From Amphirosellinia nigrospora (Eukaryota; Ascomycota; Sordariomycetes; Xylariales; Xylariaceae): 64,000 nt of DNA. The stretch spans positions 7,847,569-7,911,568 of the forward strand of contig SCHM01000002.1 in the NCBI GenBank assembly GCA_004123355.1, written 5' to 3'. The stretch's first letter is position 1; every line of letters starts with the position of its first letter. Positions 50,469 through 62,597 of this stretch are shown piece after piece. Both the position numbers and the translations under genes were made by a program. The notes beneath the pieces are model-generated. The model did no database searches. It was not told where the DNA came from and saw only the letters and a program-made list of their open reading frames with translations.

Positions 50469-50549
50469 GCACTTTGGCGGAGTGGTCAACGCGCAGGATT
50501 GCTAATCCTGTTCCTTCGGGTTCCAGGGTTCGAATCCCTGAGGTGTCGG
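50469..50549 (+). tRNA. tRNA-Ser (anticodon GCU), copy A
   Basis: This is an 81-nt cloverleaf. The acceptor stem GGCACTT pairs with AGGTGTC (two G-U pairs) and the discriminator base is G. The D-arm has GGCGGAGTGGTCAACGCG. The anticodon stem-loop is CAGGA-TTGCTAA-TCCTG with anticodon GCT. A long variable arm (TTCCTTCGGG), as in serine tRNAs, precedes the T-arm CAGGG-TTCGAAT-CCCTG. No intron. Pol III termination probably uses the T run near 50,597. It is read towards copy B on the opposite strand, 90 bp away. Confidence 0.97.
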
Positions 50550-50639
50550 CTTAACTTATGTTATTATTGTTTAAAGAAGTTTAATTTTGTTACCTTTTTG
50601 CTTATCTATTTTCTAATTAAAAAATTAGAAAAAAAAATG

Positions 50640-50720
50640 CGACACCTCCGAGATTCGAACTCGGGCTCCCGAAGGAACAGGATTAGCAATCCTGCGCGTT
50701 GACCACTCCGCCAAAGTGCC
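50640..50720 (-). tRNA. tRNA-Ser (anticodon GCU), copy B
   Basis: This is an 81-nt cloverleaf on the minus strand with anticodon GCT. Its first about 57 nt are identical to copy A. Its T-arm is CCGAG-TTCGAAT-CTCGG, differing from copy A at three paired positions, each matched by the change on the other side. The sequence matches copy C at 61,759. A long T run follows directly at 50,638 downwards, a strong Pol III stop. Confidence 0.97.
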
Positions 50721-52493
50721 TTGTTTCTTGCACATATTAAATCAAATCCTTATAACTCTATATATATCTTGGAAGCTTGTATTACAGGGTTAAGGGGCTT
50801 AACATAACAATAACTTCTTGTTATTAATACTATACACGTCTATATAGGCGAATTGTTAGAGAGAAAAGTAGGCCCAAGTTTAATATTAAACTACGGCCCT
50901 TAAAGACGAGGCACGATATATTTAAACATGAATATTGTTCTTTGAGATTAACTTCACCAGGCAAACATGTAATAGTGCCCCACGTAATCCCTTTGTCCGA
51001 CCAAACCAGATTGATCGGTATTATTTTCTGGGCACCTTTTCTACAATGCAAATCTATCACAACATTATAGTGCTTCGAGACTTTCGAGATTTTTTCAGTA
51101 ATTCGTCAACTTCTTAGCTACTCCGATCTAAGCCAGTTGACATTGAGAGCCGGAGACTTTCGCCTTGGGGCGAATATTGTAGGATTCTTTGATGAAAGCC
51201 TCATGGGTATACCAATACTTGGCATTGCGATTATTAAACACCCTAGCACTCGAGGGGCCCAGCGCAACGCACGGGGTCAATCCCCTAGAGTTGTATCGGC
51301 CTGTCGTTGGAAATTCTCGTAATATTGCAAAAACACATCTGGCAACTTCCTATTTAGAGCGTCACTATTAATTTCATTAATGGAAATAAAGGACATTTTA
51401 GGCCCTCGATTAGCTCGAAAAGTTGAAACAGTATTATAGTTTTCTATTAAGATAATAGCGATTGCAAAGCATTCTTGAATTTAGGCATTGACTTGCAGCG
51501 TTTTCTATATACCTAAATTGACAATGCCAAGGCCGCCTCGTAATTCTCTTGGCCTATATTACCGATTAGGACTCAAAACAATACTTAACACTTTCGAAAT
51601 CCCGTGTACTAGGTAAGCTCAATAACGCTTTACGGTCATTGTTAATGATTGTAATTGTTGATGCTGAGCGCACGGTGGTCAGCGCTGACGGAAGCCTGGG
51701 ACGCCTGGGACGCCTACCGCTGCAGAGAGGGCAAACGCTCAACAAGCAACGCTCCACCTAAAAATAAGAAAATAAAAAGAAGGCTCGTACCAATGTGAAA
51801 CGGGTAGCAAGAAAGGAAAGGGAAGGAAGGGAGAAAATAACAACGCGAAGACACTGCACTGAAAGAATTAGAGGATTTAGATATATCACGGAGAGCCGTT
51901 ATAAATAAATACACGCAACTACTGATTACCCCCACGAACGTTTTGGGCATAGCGCAGAATGGAGGGGAACCCAACTCCAAAAACGAACCCCACCTTACCT
52001 ACTTGTGTACACTCGCACCCTCCCATGCTGAACTCTTATGGACCATTGCGTTTGAATCACCGCGGTACCAGTAAGGTCGTTGAATTCGAACTAGGTACAT
52101 TTACTCGTTGCTGTGAGTGACCCGGACTTATCCCCGTCCAGCGCGCTGGGTAGGTACCCTCCATCCTTCACCCTTCTCTACTTGCACATATAGCTGGCTT
52201 CTACGCCCTCGTGGACGTTCATCCGAGCTGCACAAGGCATCAAAGCTCTTACATCTCTTCTGGCATAGGTGGGAAAACATTCTCACATGCTCAATACAAC
52301 TGTATCACGCCAGAGCTCAAGGTGTGGATAGCATCTGTCCTCTTGCCTTGTTGGCCTGTGAACTGTTTACTACCCTCCCTCAAAAACATAGATGACTAAC
52401 AAACTTCGCAGTCGCGCACACTTTCTGGTATTTGCTAGGTCTCCCTCGTCGAAACGAACCACACATATACATCCCTCCTTCAAAGCCGCCGTC
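50721..52493. other. Intergenic, tRNA pair to CAND1
   Basis: This 1.77-kb stretch contains frames of 60-90 residues without features. The 50.8-51.6 kb part resembles decayed sequence of unknown origin. The last part before CAND1 is normal promoter-like sequence. Confidence 0.35.
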
Positions 52494-55400
52494 ATGGCGT
52501 CGTCGGCAATCAACAACCCCAACCCTCAGACGATTGGCCTGCTTCTGTCTAGGCTGAGCGATGCCGACCCTGACTTTAGGTTCATGTCGTTGAACGACCT
52601 TCACCAGATCCTCACCAAGCCCAAGACTGACTTTCTCGTGCACGATTACAACACCTCCTCACGAATTGTCGATGCCGTCATAAAGACCCTCGACGACCAG
52701 AATGGCGAAGTCCAGAACCTGGCAGTTAGATGGTAAGGGCACACACCAACACAACCAGAAATGTCTCGCCTCTCTACCTTGAGCTTCTTATTGGTTAACT
52801 AACTTTACCTGTGTAGTATCGGACCTTTGGCTGCTAAGATCCCTATATCTGTTGTCACCCCAATGCTAGAAAAGCTCACAATGGTGGAAATCAAGAACTC
52901 GGTCGATAACTCCCTACCGTCGCTCGCCCTGCGCAGTGCAATTTCCTCGCTCCAGAAGCCGATCCCGGGAGTCTCGCCATCGCGCGAAGTGCTCGACACT
53001 TACAATATCATCAGCCATGTGCTTATACCACGGATCCTTGGAATTCCTCCTCCCGGGGGCGCTTCTCACACGGCCTCTCGCGGTCTGCTTGATAAGTCAG
53101 ACCCGAGCCCTGAGGCCGTCGACGTCCTCATTGAGGTCGTTCGGTGTTTTGGCCCGCTTCTTCAGCCGCTGGAGGTGGAGAAGCTACAAGACGTGGTTGT
53201 CAAAGTCTTGGAACGGCCCGCAACGCCCTCTCCAGTTAAAAAGAGAGCTGTTGTTGCACTCGCCGTCTTGGCGCCCTTTCTCACAAACGATGTGCTTAAC
53301 GCTTTCATTGCCAAGATACAAAAGAGTATGGCACAACCAAAAATCAGTCCCGTCATGCTTCGCTTATATATCACGGTTCTGGGCTCTCTTTCTAGGGCTA
53401 TACCCCATCAGTTTGGCACGCATCTTCCGGAAATCATGCCCTCTGTTCTCTCCACACTCAGCCAAGAACAGCTTCAAAAATATGTGGATGTGGTGAGTAC
53501 TGGTGAAGGTCATGATCCCGAATTCAACGAAATCAGGGAAGTCGCCTTGGTTGCGCTCGAATCATTTATTGCGTCCTGCGGCGGCCAGATGCGACCCTAT
53601 ACCGACGAAGTCATCTCGGCCTGTCTGCGATATATTAGATTTGATCCCATATACGCTAATGACGAGGACGAAGATATGGAGGAGGACGAAGGAGAAAACG
53701 ATGAAGAGCAACTAGACGACGACGAGTATGAGGATGACGATGATTTTGACGACGACGATGATGACAGCTGGAAGGTGCGCAGGTGCGCAGCAAAAGCTCT
53801 TTACACCCTAATTTCAACTCGCAGTACCGATCTGCTAGATAATGGAACCTTGTACCGAGACGTTGCCGTGCCCCTCGTTCGACGTTTTGACGAAAGAGAA
53901 GAGAGCGTCCGGCTAGAAGTTATCTCTGCTCTGTCCCTTCTTATACGCAAGACTGGCGAAGGCGTCATTCATTCAGTGACCACAGACGACGAAATATTGC
54001 AGTCCCTCCCGGACAGTAGAAAACGAAGGAGAAAGAGTAGCGGTGGATTTGGACATGGTAATAAGGCCCCTTATATGGGCACGCCCGGTCTTACATCGCC
54101 GACCCAAGAGTCCGTTCCTCAGACAGGACCTCGGGCTGACCTCTCGAAGCTGACCCCACAGTTGGTCAAATCATCGACAAAGCTTCTCAAAGGCAAACAG
54201 ATTGCTACGAAGCAAGCCGTTGTCACTCTGCTGGACGACTTAATTGCAGTCCAAAATGGCGGTCTATCTCAATTCTTTGATCAAGTCATGCAACCAGTTG
54301 TCGATGTTACAAAAGGAGTTGCTAATAATGCCGGGGCAAAATCTACAGCTCTGTCGGGTGGCGCCGCCTCTGCTACGGCCACCACTTTACGCATGGCTGT
54401 GCTCCGATTCACGAGCGATATCGCCAAAACACACTCCTCAAGCCTGTTCCAACCGTACCTGGCTAAAATTGTGGCTGGTGTCGTCTCTGCAGTAAATGAC
54501 AAATTTTATAAGATTTCCAGCGAAGCGATCAGAACAGCCGAAGAGCTTATTAAGGCGATAACTCCTCCCCGGGCTAAGTTAACCACTCAGAAGTACAAGT
54601 CAGAGCTTCTTAAACTCTATGATGTTATCATTGATCGCACTTCCGCAAATGATGCGGATATAGAAGTCCGGCAGCGCGCCATACAAGCTCTTGGTACCTC
54701 AATCGCGAGAACTTCAACTCCGGATGGACTTACTCTCTTACAGTCAGATAAACGGCAAGCTGGCTTGGAATTATTACTTGACAGAATGCGCAACGAAACT
54801 ACGCGTCTTCATGCTGTGAGAGCAATCGATAACATCGCAATCTTCTCCTCAGTCCCAGGTAGCCTCGATGTTAATTGGACTCAAGCCGTGACCTTGGAAT
54901 TATGTAGCCAGCTACGAAAAGCCAACCGTGCCCTAAGGGGTTCCAGCATTCTAGCTCTTCAGCACATAGTCATGTGCCCAGCAGTCAAGGGAAACCTAAC
55001 AGCGGATACGATTAGCGGCATTGTGACAGCTATTCAACCAGTTGTAGCCGCGAATGATACCCATCTTCTAAGCCCTGCCTTACTTACCATAGCTCAGCTA
55101 CAGCTTGAAAACCCAAGTTGACCGCTTCGCAAGATTTTGTGAATGCGCTCTGCGACTTGATCAAGAGAAACATCTCTGGCAGTATACTTGACTCTTCTTG
55201 TTGTCCTCGTGACGAATATCGGCCAGTCTGGTATGGGCCAAATGCTAATGCAGGGCGTATTATCTGTAGGTGTGGCTGTGATCCCACTGTTGTCGGAAAA
55301 GTTGCGGGTGCATTATTCGTGGCAAGCAATGGTAATGCCGGTGTCGCTATTGAAAGTTTTATCGATGAACTTAACATGGCGAGCAAGCTGTCGCCCCAGA

Positions 55401-56730
55401 TACCGCACGTCAGAGCCTTGCTTGGCCATCCTCGGGGAGATCGACTACGCTTGGGGTCCAAATCTCCCTTGAATCCGAACATATCTTCTTACAAACAGTT
55501 CGGCGATGAGCCTGACAAAGTATCCGTCTCGGCTGCTGTTGCTTTGGGTCGGGCCGGAGCAGGCAACGTCTCCCATTACCTTCCCATTATTTGGATGCAC
55601 TAAGCAGCACGGAAATCATCAATATCTGCTTCTACAATCCATTCGCGAGGTTCTTCATCAAGTAGTTACGTCATCTACAGATATCAGTGCTTACGAACGT
55701 GACATCTGGGAGATTCTTTTTACTTCTTCCACGAGTGAAGACAACAAAGCCATCTGTGCAGAGTGTATTGGTCGACTGGCAATCCTAAAGCCCAAGGTTT
55801 ATATATCGAAACTTCAGGTATGTTCTGATTTGTTTCCAACGAGCCATTTAGTATTCACTAACAATCACAGGAACTCCTCACCAGCTCATCTGAGGGTTAC
55901 AGGGCTGTTGCCGTCCAAGCGCTCAGATACACTTTGCCGGACAGCGATGAGATATTTGATTCAGAGCTGAAGTCAGTGTTATTCGACATGATATTGACCG
56001 TACTCAGAGATGACATCTTGGAGATTCGACGCCTTGGGATGACGACACTGAACTCAGCCACCCACAATAAGCCTGAATTAATTCTACCTCATTTAGGTGA
56101 ATTAGTACCTTTCGTCATGGCCGAGTCTACGATCAAAAAGGAACTCATTCGGGAAGTGCAAATGGGCCCTTTCAAACATACTGTTGATGACGGACTGGAG
56201 GCCCGAAAGGTCAGTCGACCCATTTTAATCTTCATGTTGCTAGTATACTAACTGATCCTTTTTAGAGTGCATACGAGACCCTATATTCGCTCATGGAGAC
56301 ATCGTATTCCAGAATCAGCTCACCAGAGTTCTATGATCGCATCATTGCAGGCCTTGATGATGACAACGACATTAGGGCGCTTTGCAATCTTATGCTTGGC
56401 AAGTTAATTGTCATCGATTCCGACGAGACAACTCGTCGGCTCGATACCATTGCTCAGTGCTACCGAAAAACATTATCAACCAAGCTGAAGGATAACTCCG
56501 TTAAGCAGGAGCATGAAAAGCAAGAAGAGGCCAACAAGAGTGTACTGCGAGTCTCTCTGCTTTTGGCAGATAAGACAAAAACGACACTACAGGGTCCAAA
56601 TAATGTTCCAGGTGGTGCTGGACTACAGATACAATCCCAGAACCCTGTCTGGCAACAATATTGGGAGTGGGTCAATAAGGATTTCGACCGTCAACTTAAG
56701 AATTTGCGTGACGAAATTAAAGAGGCATAA
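52494..56730 (+). CDS. CAND1: Cullin-associated NEDD8-dissociated protein (TIP120/CAND1)
   Basis: CAND1 is a HEAT-repeat solenoid that binds unneddylated cullins and exchanges F-box modules on SCF ubiquitin ligases. Exons are 52,494-52,732, 52,817-55,817, 55,871-56,209 and 56,266-56,730, with short introns (84, 53 and 56 nt). The N-terminus MASSAINNPNPQTIGLLLSR and the FRFMSLNDLHQIL segment, the acidic loop (EDEDMEEDEGENDEEQLDDD), DDDDDSWKVRRCAAKAL, and the C-terminal TIP120 domain (DDGLEARKSAYETLYSLM, NPVWQQYWEWV) identify it. Exon 2 is clean to 55,115, then loses frame about eight times before 55,625, with about nine bases missing in total. Nine restores the phase at the next intron; length would be 1,350 residues. 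CAND1-type genes are not essential in all fungi, so decay is conceivable, but the lost stretch is very conserved (VSVSAAVALGRAGAGNVSHY). Confidence 0.92.
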
Positions 56731-57174
56731 TCAGGTCCTGAAAGTACCTCCCACCAAGTACCAGGACTTTAGGCACGCAATAGGTTAGACATCAGTTGCG
56801 ACACTGTAACAGCTGATCCTAGCAGTACAATTTGAGTGGCAGAGAAGCAGCTATCCGAGGCAGGGAAGAAAATTTGGACGGGCTTTTGCTTGGTGATCTA
56901 GACACAGCATGGCGTCTCTGAGATAGGGGAGAATAAATTTAAATTAACAATGCTAAGCATACCCTCCTACTCGTGCTGACAACCCCCGAGTAGAACATCC
57001 TAATAGCACCTGATGATTATTCTCCTATCTCAATAGTATAACATCATCGCTATTATAGAACAAGTGACCATATTTAACAGCAGGGACAGCTCGCGGAGGC
57101 GTTAAGGACGTTTTTGCACAACGACGCTTGTCTCCGTCGGCCTCATAGCTGACGATTCGGCACTGGACGACTGT
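56731..57174. other. Intergenic between convergent genes
   Basis: This is 444 bp between the 3' ends of CAND1 and the LPMO gene. Nothing is recognised in it. Confidence 0.4.
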
Positions 57175-58586
57175 CTATCGCCATGTTGTGCCTACATTCA
57201 GAGCAGACTCACAACCGCCACTTGGAACGGTGTATTTTCGGTTGGGGTCACTCTCCCACGTAGCAGCGCCAGACGCTGCTACGTTGACGAATTTATATTC
57301 AAAAGAGTTTCCTGGTGCAGTATTCATCGTGTACGTCCACTGATGGTTTGCATCCGTATACTTCGCAGCTGACATGGCGGGAGCAGAGGCTACATCCCAG
57401 TTGCCCAACTCTGGGATAGAACCCACAATCTTGATTGTTTGACCACTATTATAAATTTCAGGTGTTAGATGCTTTAACTTGAAGTCATGACTTAACTAGT
57501 TCCCAAGGGTCTTGGGGGTAGCATGAATACATAGGGGCCTAAAACTTAACAAGGCTAAAAATTAGCAGTTCAAGGTTACGTACTAGCTTGTTGTGACGAC
57601 CTCATCGAATGTCACCGCGACGTTAGTCACGGCACAAGCTGTGCTTGAGCCCGTAGCCGAGGTCGTCGTCCTCGTGACGGTAGAGAGGGTCGTCGACGGC
57701 GAGGATCCCCGTCACCACCACCATCAGCACCCTTTATCGCGATGTCGGCGCAGCTGAGGTAGATCTGGCCGGTCTGGAACGAGTTCCACTTGAAGCTGAG
57801 CAGCGTGTGGTTGCTCACAACAAAGTCGGCCGGGATCTTGACTTTCTTCGAGACGGTGTAGCCGCCGGCGATGGTCGTGAAGCACGAGTTGAGCGCCGCG
57901 TTGTCGACACCCTGGCACCCGCGCCGCTCGTTGGCGTTGAACGCGTTGCACGTGAACCAGTCGTTGCGCCAGCAGGCCTGACCCTCGGCGCAGTCGGCGC
58001 TGAAGTCGCACGTCTGCCCGTCCACGTCCCCGCAGCTCAGTAATGTCTCGTCAAAGCAGTCTTCCGCGGCCTGCTTCTCTGCGTCTGTCGGCAGGTAGTC
58101 CGGGTCGAGGAACTTGTCCACAAGCGTCTGGTCCTTGCACAGACGGTACGTGAACATTCCTCCGTGATCCCCATTGTGGTCAACGCACCATACCACGTCG
58201 ATAGTGTCGCCTGCCGTGTAAGTCACCACCGGGTCAATTCCCCAGCCATACTCGGCTGATGGCTGGTTGTAGTCGGTGCTCACGCGGGCGTTGTACCCGC
58301 ACGGCCCGCTACGACCGACGGGTGCCACGTCGAGATCGGGCCATGAGCTCACCGGCTCGAGAATAGTGCATTCGGGACAAGTGTCCGTTCCGGCCTGGGA
58401 AAATGTCTGTTAGCAGCTGTCCGGTTTGGTTTACATTTTGCGGGCTTTTGATTCGTTCAGATGAATATGAATATAATTACTTACTTCGCTTCCCTGACGG
58501 GTACGGCTTTTCGGTGTCGTGAGATACCCGTGTCCTGCGACGAGAGGGGCCAGGCCCGCGGCTATCGCCAAAGTCTGTGTCTTCAT
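57175..58586 (-). CDS. Starch-active lytic polysaccharide monooxygenase (AA13) with CBM20
   Basis: A secreted copper enzyme that oxidatively cleaves starch. Exons are 58,586-58,485, 58,394-57,584 and 57,445-57,175, with introns of 90 and 138 nt. The signal peptide [18 protein letters not shown] is followed directly by [16 protein letters not shown], so the mature protein begins with the copper-binding His of the histidine brace. [49 protein letters not shown] (a second His) and [19 protein letters not shown] fit AA13. A Ser/Thr-rich linker follows, then a CBM20 starch-binding domain ([45 protein letters not shown]). One G is missing in a GGGG run near 57,703, at the domain-linker junction; with it there are 395 codons. 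Confidence 0.95.
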
Positions 58587-61500
58587 CGTCACCTTAGCTA
58601 TTAAAATTCAAATTGCTTGGAATGTCTGAGCAAGTCGCTGAAGATCGCTCTGGGTTAAGTGAAGAAGCTTTGAATTTGCCGTGCTTAATTTCTCTCTTCA
58701 CCCTAAAGCTTGTCGAGAGTTTCCCTAATTATATACTACGAAATATCCGCCCTTCTACTCAATGCTCAACCCAGATCGACAATATCACCGTTACCGTCGC
58801 CGTCGTCCATCGTAGAAGGCCCGACCCAGTTGAGCCGAATAAGGCCGTGAACCAGGAATATCAAAGAGGTCATAGAGGTGCCCGGGCCAGAGAATCGTAT
58901 ATGCTGGGCCTTCTCTTTCATGGTTTGAGCTAAGGTGGTCAAGGCCCCCCCAATAGTTAGACGCCTTTCATAGGCAAGTCTATCGGCAAAGGTCCAGCTC
59001 CGTGGCTTGGCTCCCGGTCGTTTGTCGGCCACCTCTAAGCGAGGTCAGTACGGGGGTCTCCAAAACGGGCATTTTACCCCATGCCATCGGCGTCAACTGC
59101 TATTTACGCATGAAATTTGATGCCTCCGAACGTCAAATCTTGGCGGACGGTGGTGTGGTATTGGTGTTGCAGCACACGCGACACATGTGGGATCTCGACC
59201 AGACCCCTCATAACCCGCTTTTCGCTTCATGTCAAAGGGATTGGTTGTCTATATAGGCGGGTTATATTGCATAAGTTAATTCTTCCGCGGAATTCGCCGC
59301 GGTAGAGATGACGTTGCTTGCTATATTGGGGTTGTTATATCTGAGTTCGTCAGCAGCAGCCCCACTCACACTCGCTCGATTCGAAGAAGTAAATATTTCG
59401 GTAACTATGGTTAGAAGTTTCCTATGTTACGAAGTAATGTAAGCCCGCGACCTCCTAAGCCCCGAGGTTTCCTCAGGGCATTGCCTATCTTCCAACCTCA
59501 ACATTGTCGTGATACAGTCCTAGTTTTACTATTTCTGCTATTTTCACTGCCTAGGTCTTATAAATCTTATAACAAGAGCTTTAGGAATGGCTTGGAGATA
59601 GATTTCAGTTTACTAACAATTTCGTATAGACAACTGGGTCCGTAGGTTATTCGAAAGCCTTTCAGATCCTCTTTTACTCGTTTGAGGCTAAATATACAAC
59701 CAGGTTTTGTATCCTAACGTAAAAACAGCTTGGAATGAGAGTCTATCTTTCTCTAAATCTCCAGGCGGGAGGATTCTGTTCCTTTTATATTTGAAATAGC
59801 CTCGTATCCATACTACAACATCGCGGGCTACTGTAGACTTATGTATCCGAAGGTTGCTCATATCCGTGGTCGATCTCGGTCTTTGCTGAAGGCCTGAGAC
59901 CTGTGAGATTCACACGACCCCGTCAGTCTCGAATTGTGTCAATAGATGAGATCCGGAACACCCAACCTCCAAGGCCCCTCTACATGTCTTGGTTTGGCGA
60001 AAGCTGAATAGTTCCATTTCTACTCAAAATATCTGCCGACTTTCTTCTTAGTTCTAGAGCCAGTCGAGAGCCTCGAGAATATTGTTCAAAGAGGCACCCT
60101 AAAGTTTATACCCGGCACTGCTTCAACTGCCTTTTACCCTCGCGAGTAGCAGGAATATCTCCATGTTTACGAACAGACACTACCGTTCTAAGATTCGTAA
60201 ACAATGCAATAAGGCTGCCGTGCTTATATCTGATTCCTGGCAAGTAATTTTTCCAGATCGCAATAGGAGGGTAGTTGCAATGAGCATCTAAGCGCAAAGT
60301 CTAGGGGAAAATTAGCTGTTGATCAATTACTACTAACTCGCATGAAGCCGTTGCCGTAAGAATCGATATACATCTATTGTACCATGCGGCCAGCCTTTGG
60401 AGCCTTCTTCTTTCTACGGCCAGAACTCGCCACCAGTTAGGAATCATATATCAATATACCGTTTAAATAGCTATAGGGCATCTTCTCCCGTTAGTGACTC
60501 AAAAATTTCCTTCGTTTAGTTGCGACTCCATCGGCTTCGTAGGGACAGGTTCCCTCCAAGTTCAGGCAAGATATCGAATCCTTTTACTTTCCTGTATAAG
60601 ATACTGAGTGCTCCACCAGATTCAAACTTTACTAATCCTTCCAACGGAGTTACCCAAGTTGATATCGATTGCATTTTACCACCATCGATCTTGTAGCTGA
60701 GTTACAAAGCCTCAGCATTGCTGACCCGAATTTGGCTGCCATCCAATTGCTCGATGGGTATCACGGGATATGGTTTGTCCGAATCCTGCTTTCCGAGACT
60801 AGTCCAAAGTCTCCAGCTTGCGGCTCCAGCTGAATCTCCAATCTTTTTACCTCCACACACAGGCTAGGAATGTGATCTGCAGAATCCATCTCAGTTTCAC
60901 AATCCGAATCATAGTCCAATTCCACTTCACCCACAGTTAAACAAGAAAGCTACTTGAAAAAGTCGATTTCCGCTTCATGCTCAAAATGTACGGTGTCTTC
61001 TTCATCGCGCCGACACAACTCAATAATTTCTTCTATCTTACTTGTATGTATACCTATAGATGATAAGAAAAACCCCTGATAGAGAGATCGAAGCTATCCA
61101 AAAGCCCTAAAGCAGTTGGCACTACATGCTTTGCCGTTTCCCGCAGAGAATGACGATTCTCGCTTGGCTTCTATCGATCAGACCCTTATGGTTTGAAAAA
61201 CTGTAGTTGTTTGAAAGAACATATGTGACAACTGACTCTCACAGGCTGCTTGCAACGTCGATACGGGTAAAATCTGAGGTCCAAACAAGATTATCTAACG
61301 TACCTAGGTAGTGAAGCTAGAGGATGTGATAGTCCAAGGAAGGAGATTAGTGGTCGTGTTCCTAAGTAACGCACCAAAACGCCCAGCCAACGGTGTCATA
61401 GCTACTTCCTTTGACATTGAACTGGTCAACTAATCTGCGCAAATTAAACTTAACCACTTTACTTGTAGTTGTAAGTACTTTATGATCATTAAATATGTAC

Positions 61501-61758
61501 CATAGTTATATATGTGCTATAAGTACTTTAGTGCGTAAGGTACTGCTACAGTTCATGTTGTTTAGTTTTTGAAGGGAAGTTTCTACTAAGTTTGTTTAAG
61601 TTTTAAAGAAGCACATAGTCGAAGTTCCAGGTTATGTAATACTATCAACTCGGCAGGCACCTATTTCAAACTTGGACCGAATTCTGTTTATTGATCAATT
61701 GATTGAACGATTAATGCTCAGTTTCATAATGAAGCTGGAACAGAAAATTAGAAGCCGA
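58587..61758. other. Gene-free stretch, 3.2 kb
   Basis: This stretch contains only short frames (for example 58,613-58,933 and 60,106-60,297) with no recognisable domain. Parts around 59.4-61.0 kb look like decayed sequence but I cannot name an element. A GTACCTAGGTAG word is at 61,303. Confidence 0.35.
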
Positions 61759-61839
61759 GGCACTTTGGCGGAGTGGTCAACGCGCAGGATTGCTAATCCT
61801 GTTCCTTCGGGAGCCCGAGTTCGAATCTCGGAGGTGTCG
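61759..61839 (+). tRNA. tRNA-Ser (anticodon GCU), copy C
   Basis: This is an 81-nt cloverleaf, identical over its mature length to copy B (including the CCGAG/CTCGG T-arm and GAGC variable-arm end), on the plus strand. It is followed by a T7 run at 61,842 onwards, the Pol III stop. Upstream sequence is unrelated to copies A and B. Confidence 0.97.
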
Positions 61840-62597
61840 CACTTTTTTTAATAAAAATTCATGATTCATCCAAAAATTTTTTACATATATTTCCTAATTA
61901 AAAAACTTTGTTGAATTCTAAGGACCTGATTTTGAACTGCCTAAATACCCTCCTCCTATTATCGTTACACGGACAATTTACATGGGCTGACAGCTTAAAA
62001 ACCCCTCCCCTCCTGTGATACGGATCAGCCACAGAGCCGCGCAAAGTCAATCGGTTACTCAACTGTGCTTCGAGGTGTTTATAAATAGAGTCCAAAGGGT
62101 AAAGTTACATTGGAGAGAGAAACAGGACACCAAAGCAGCTTTAGGCCCCCAAAAGAAGCATTAATTTAATACGACCCCCTGTTCCAAGCTCTTGAGCCCA
62201 AGCCCTTGTCACAGCCCCTCCCCCGCACCTACCAAGGAACAAGCTCGCGTAGTTGAAGCGCCTACTACTATGTACATGGGCGAGCGAGATGAATAGGAAG
62301 GGTAAGTGAGAAGAGACGTTTTTAACATCCAGAGCTTATATATATTGATACAACTTGTAACCCTTAAAAATACAAGTTGTAATTGAATAGCTTTTCAAGA
62401 CTTTAAAAGCACACGAATATCTCCTCCTATCTTTACGTCGCATCGTCCTACTTTTAGCTGAATCCTTCGTACCTCGTCAGCCGAAAGCCTCTAGCACTCC
62501 GATTATGTTTTCACTCACGCAAACCGTCAACCCTTAGACATCTTGTTTCCTCAACCCCTTTCACCCCTTTCGGCCCTTCACCCCGCTCTACAGCGCA
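61840..62597. other. Intergenic before the last gene
   Basis: This 758-bp stretch has C/T-rich sequence just upstream of 62,598 (TTTCACCCCTTTCGGCCC) that suggests a transcription start region. No other gene is seen. Confidence 0.4.

Noticed and set aside
49400-51600. Possible decayed mobile element around the tRNA pair
   Set aside because: The sequence looks eroded, but I could recognise no terminal repeats or element domains, so I do not name one.
59400-61050. Possible decayed element between the LPMO gene and tRNA copy C
   Set aside because: Short broken frames only, no recognisable domain or repeated ends.
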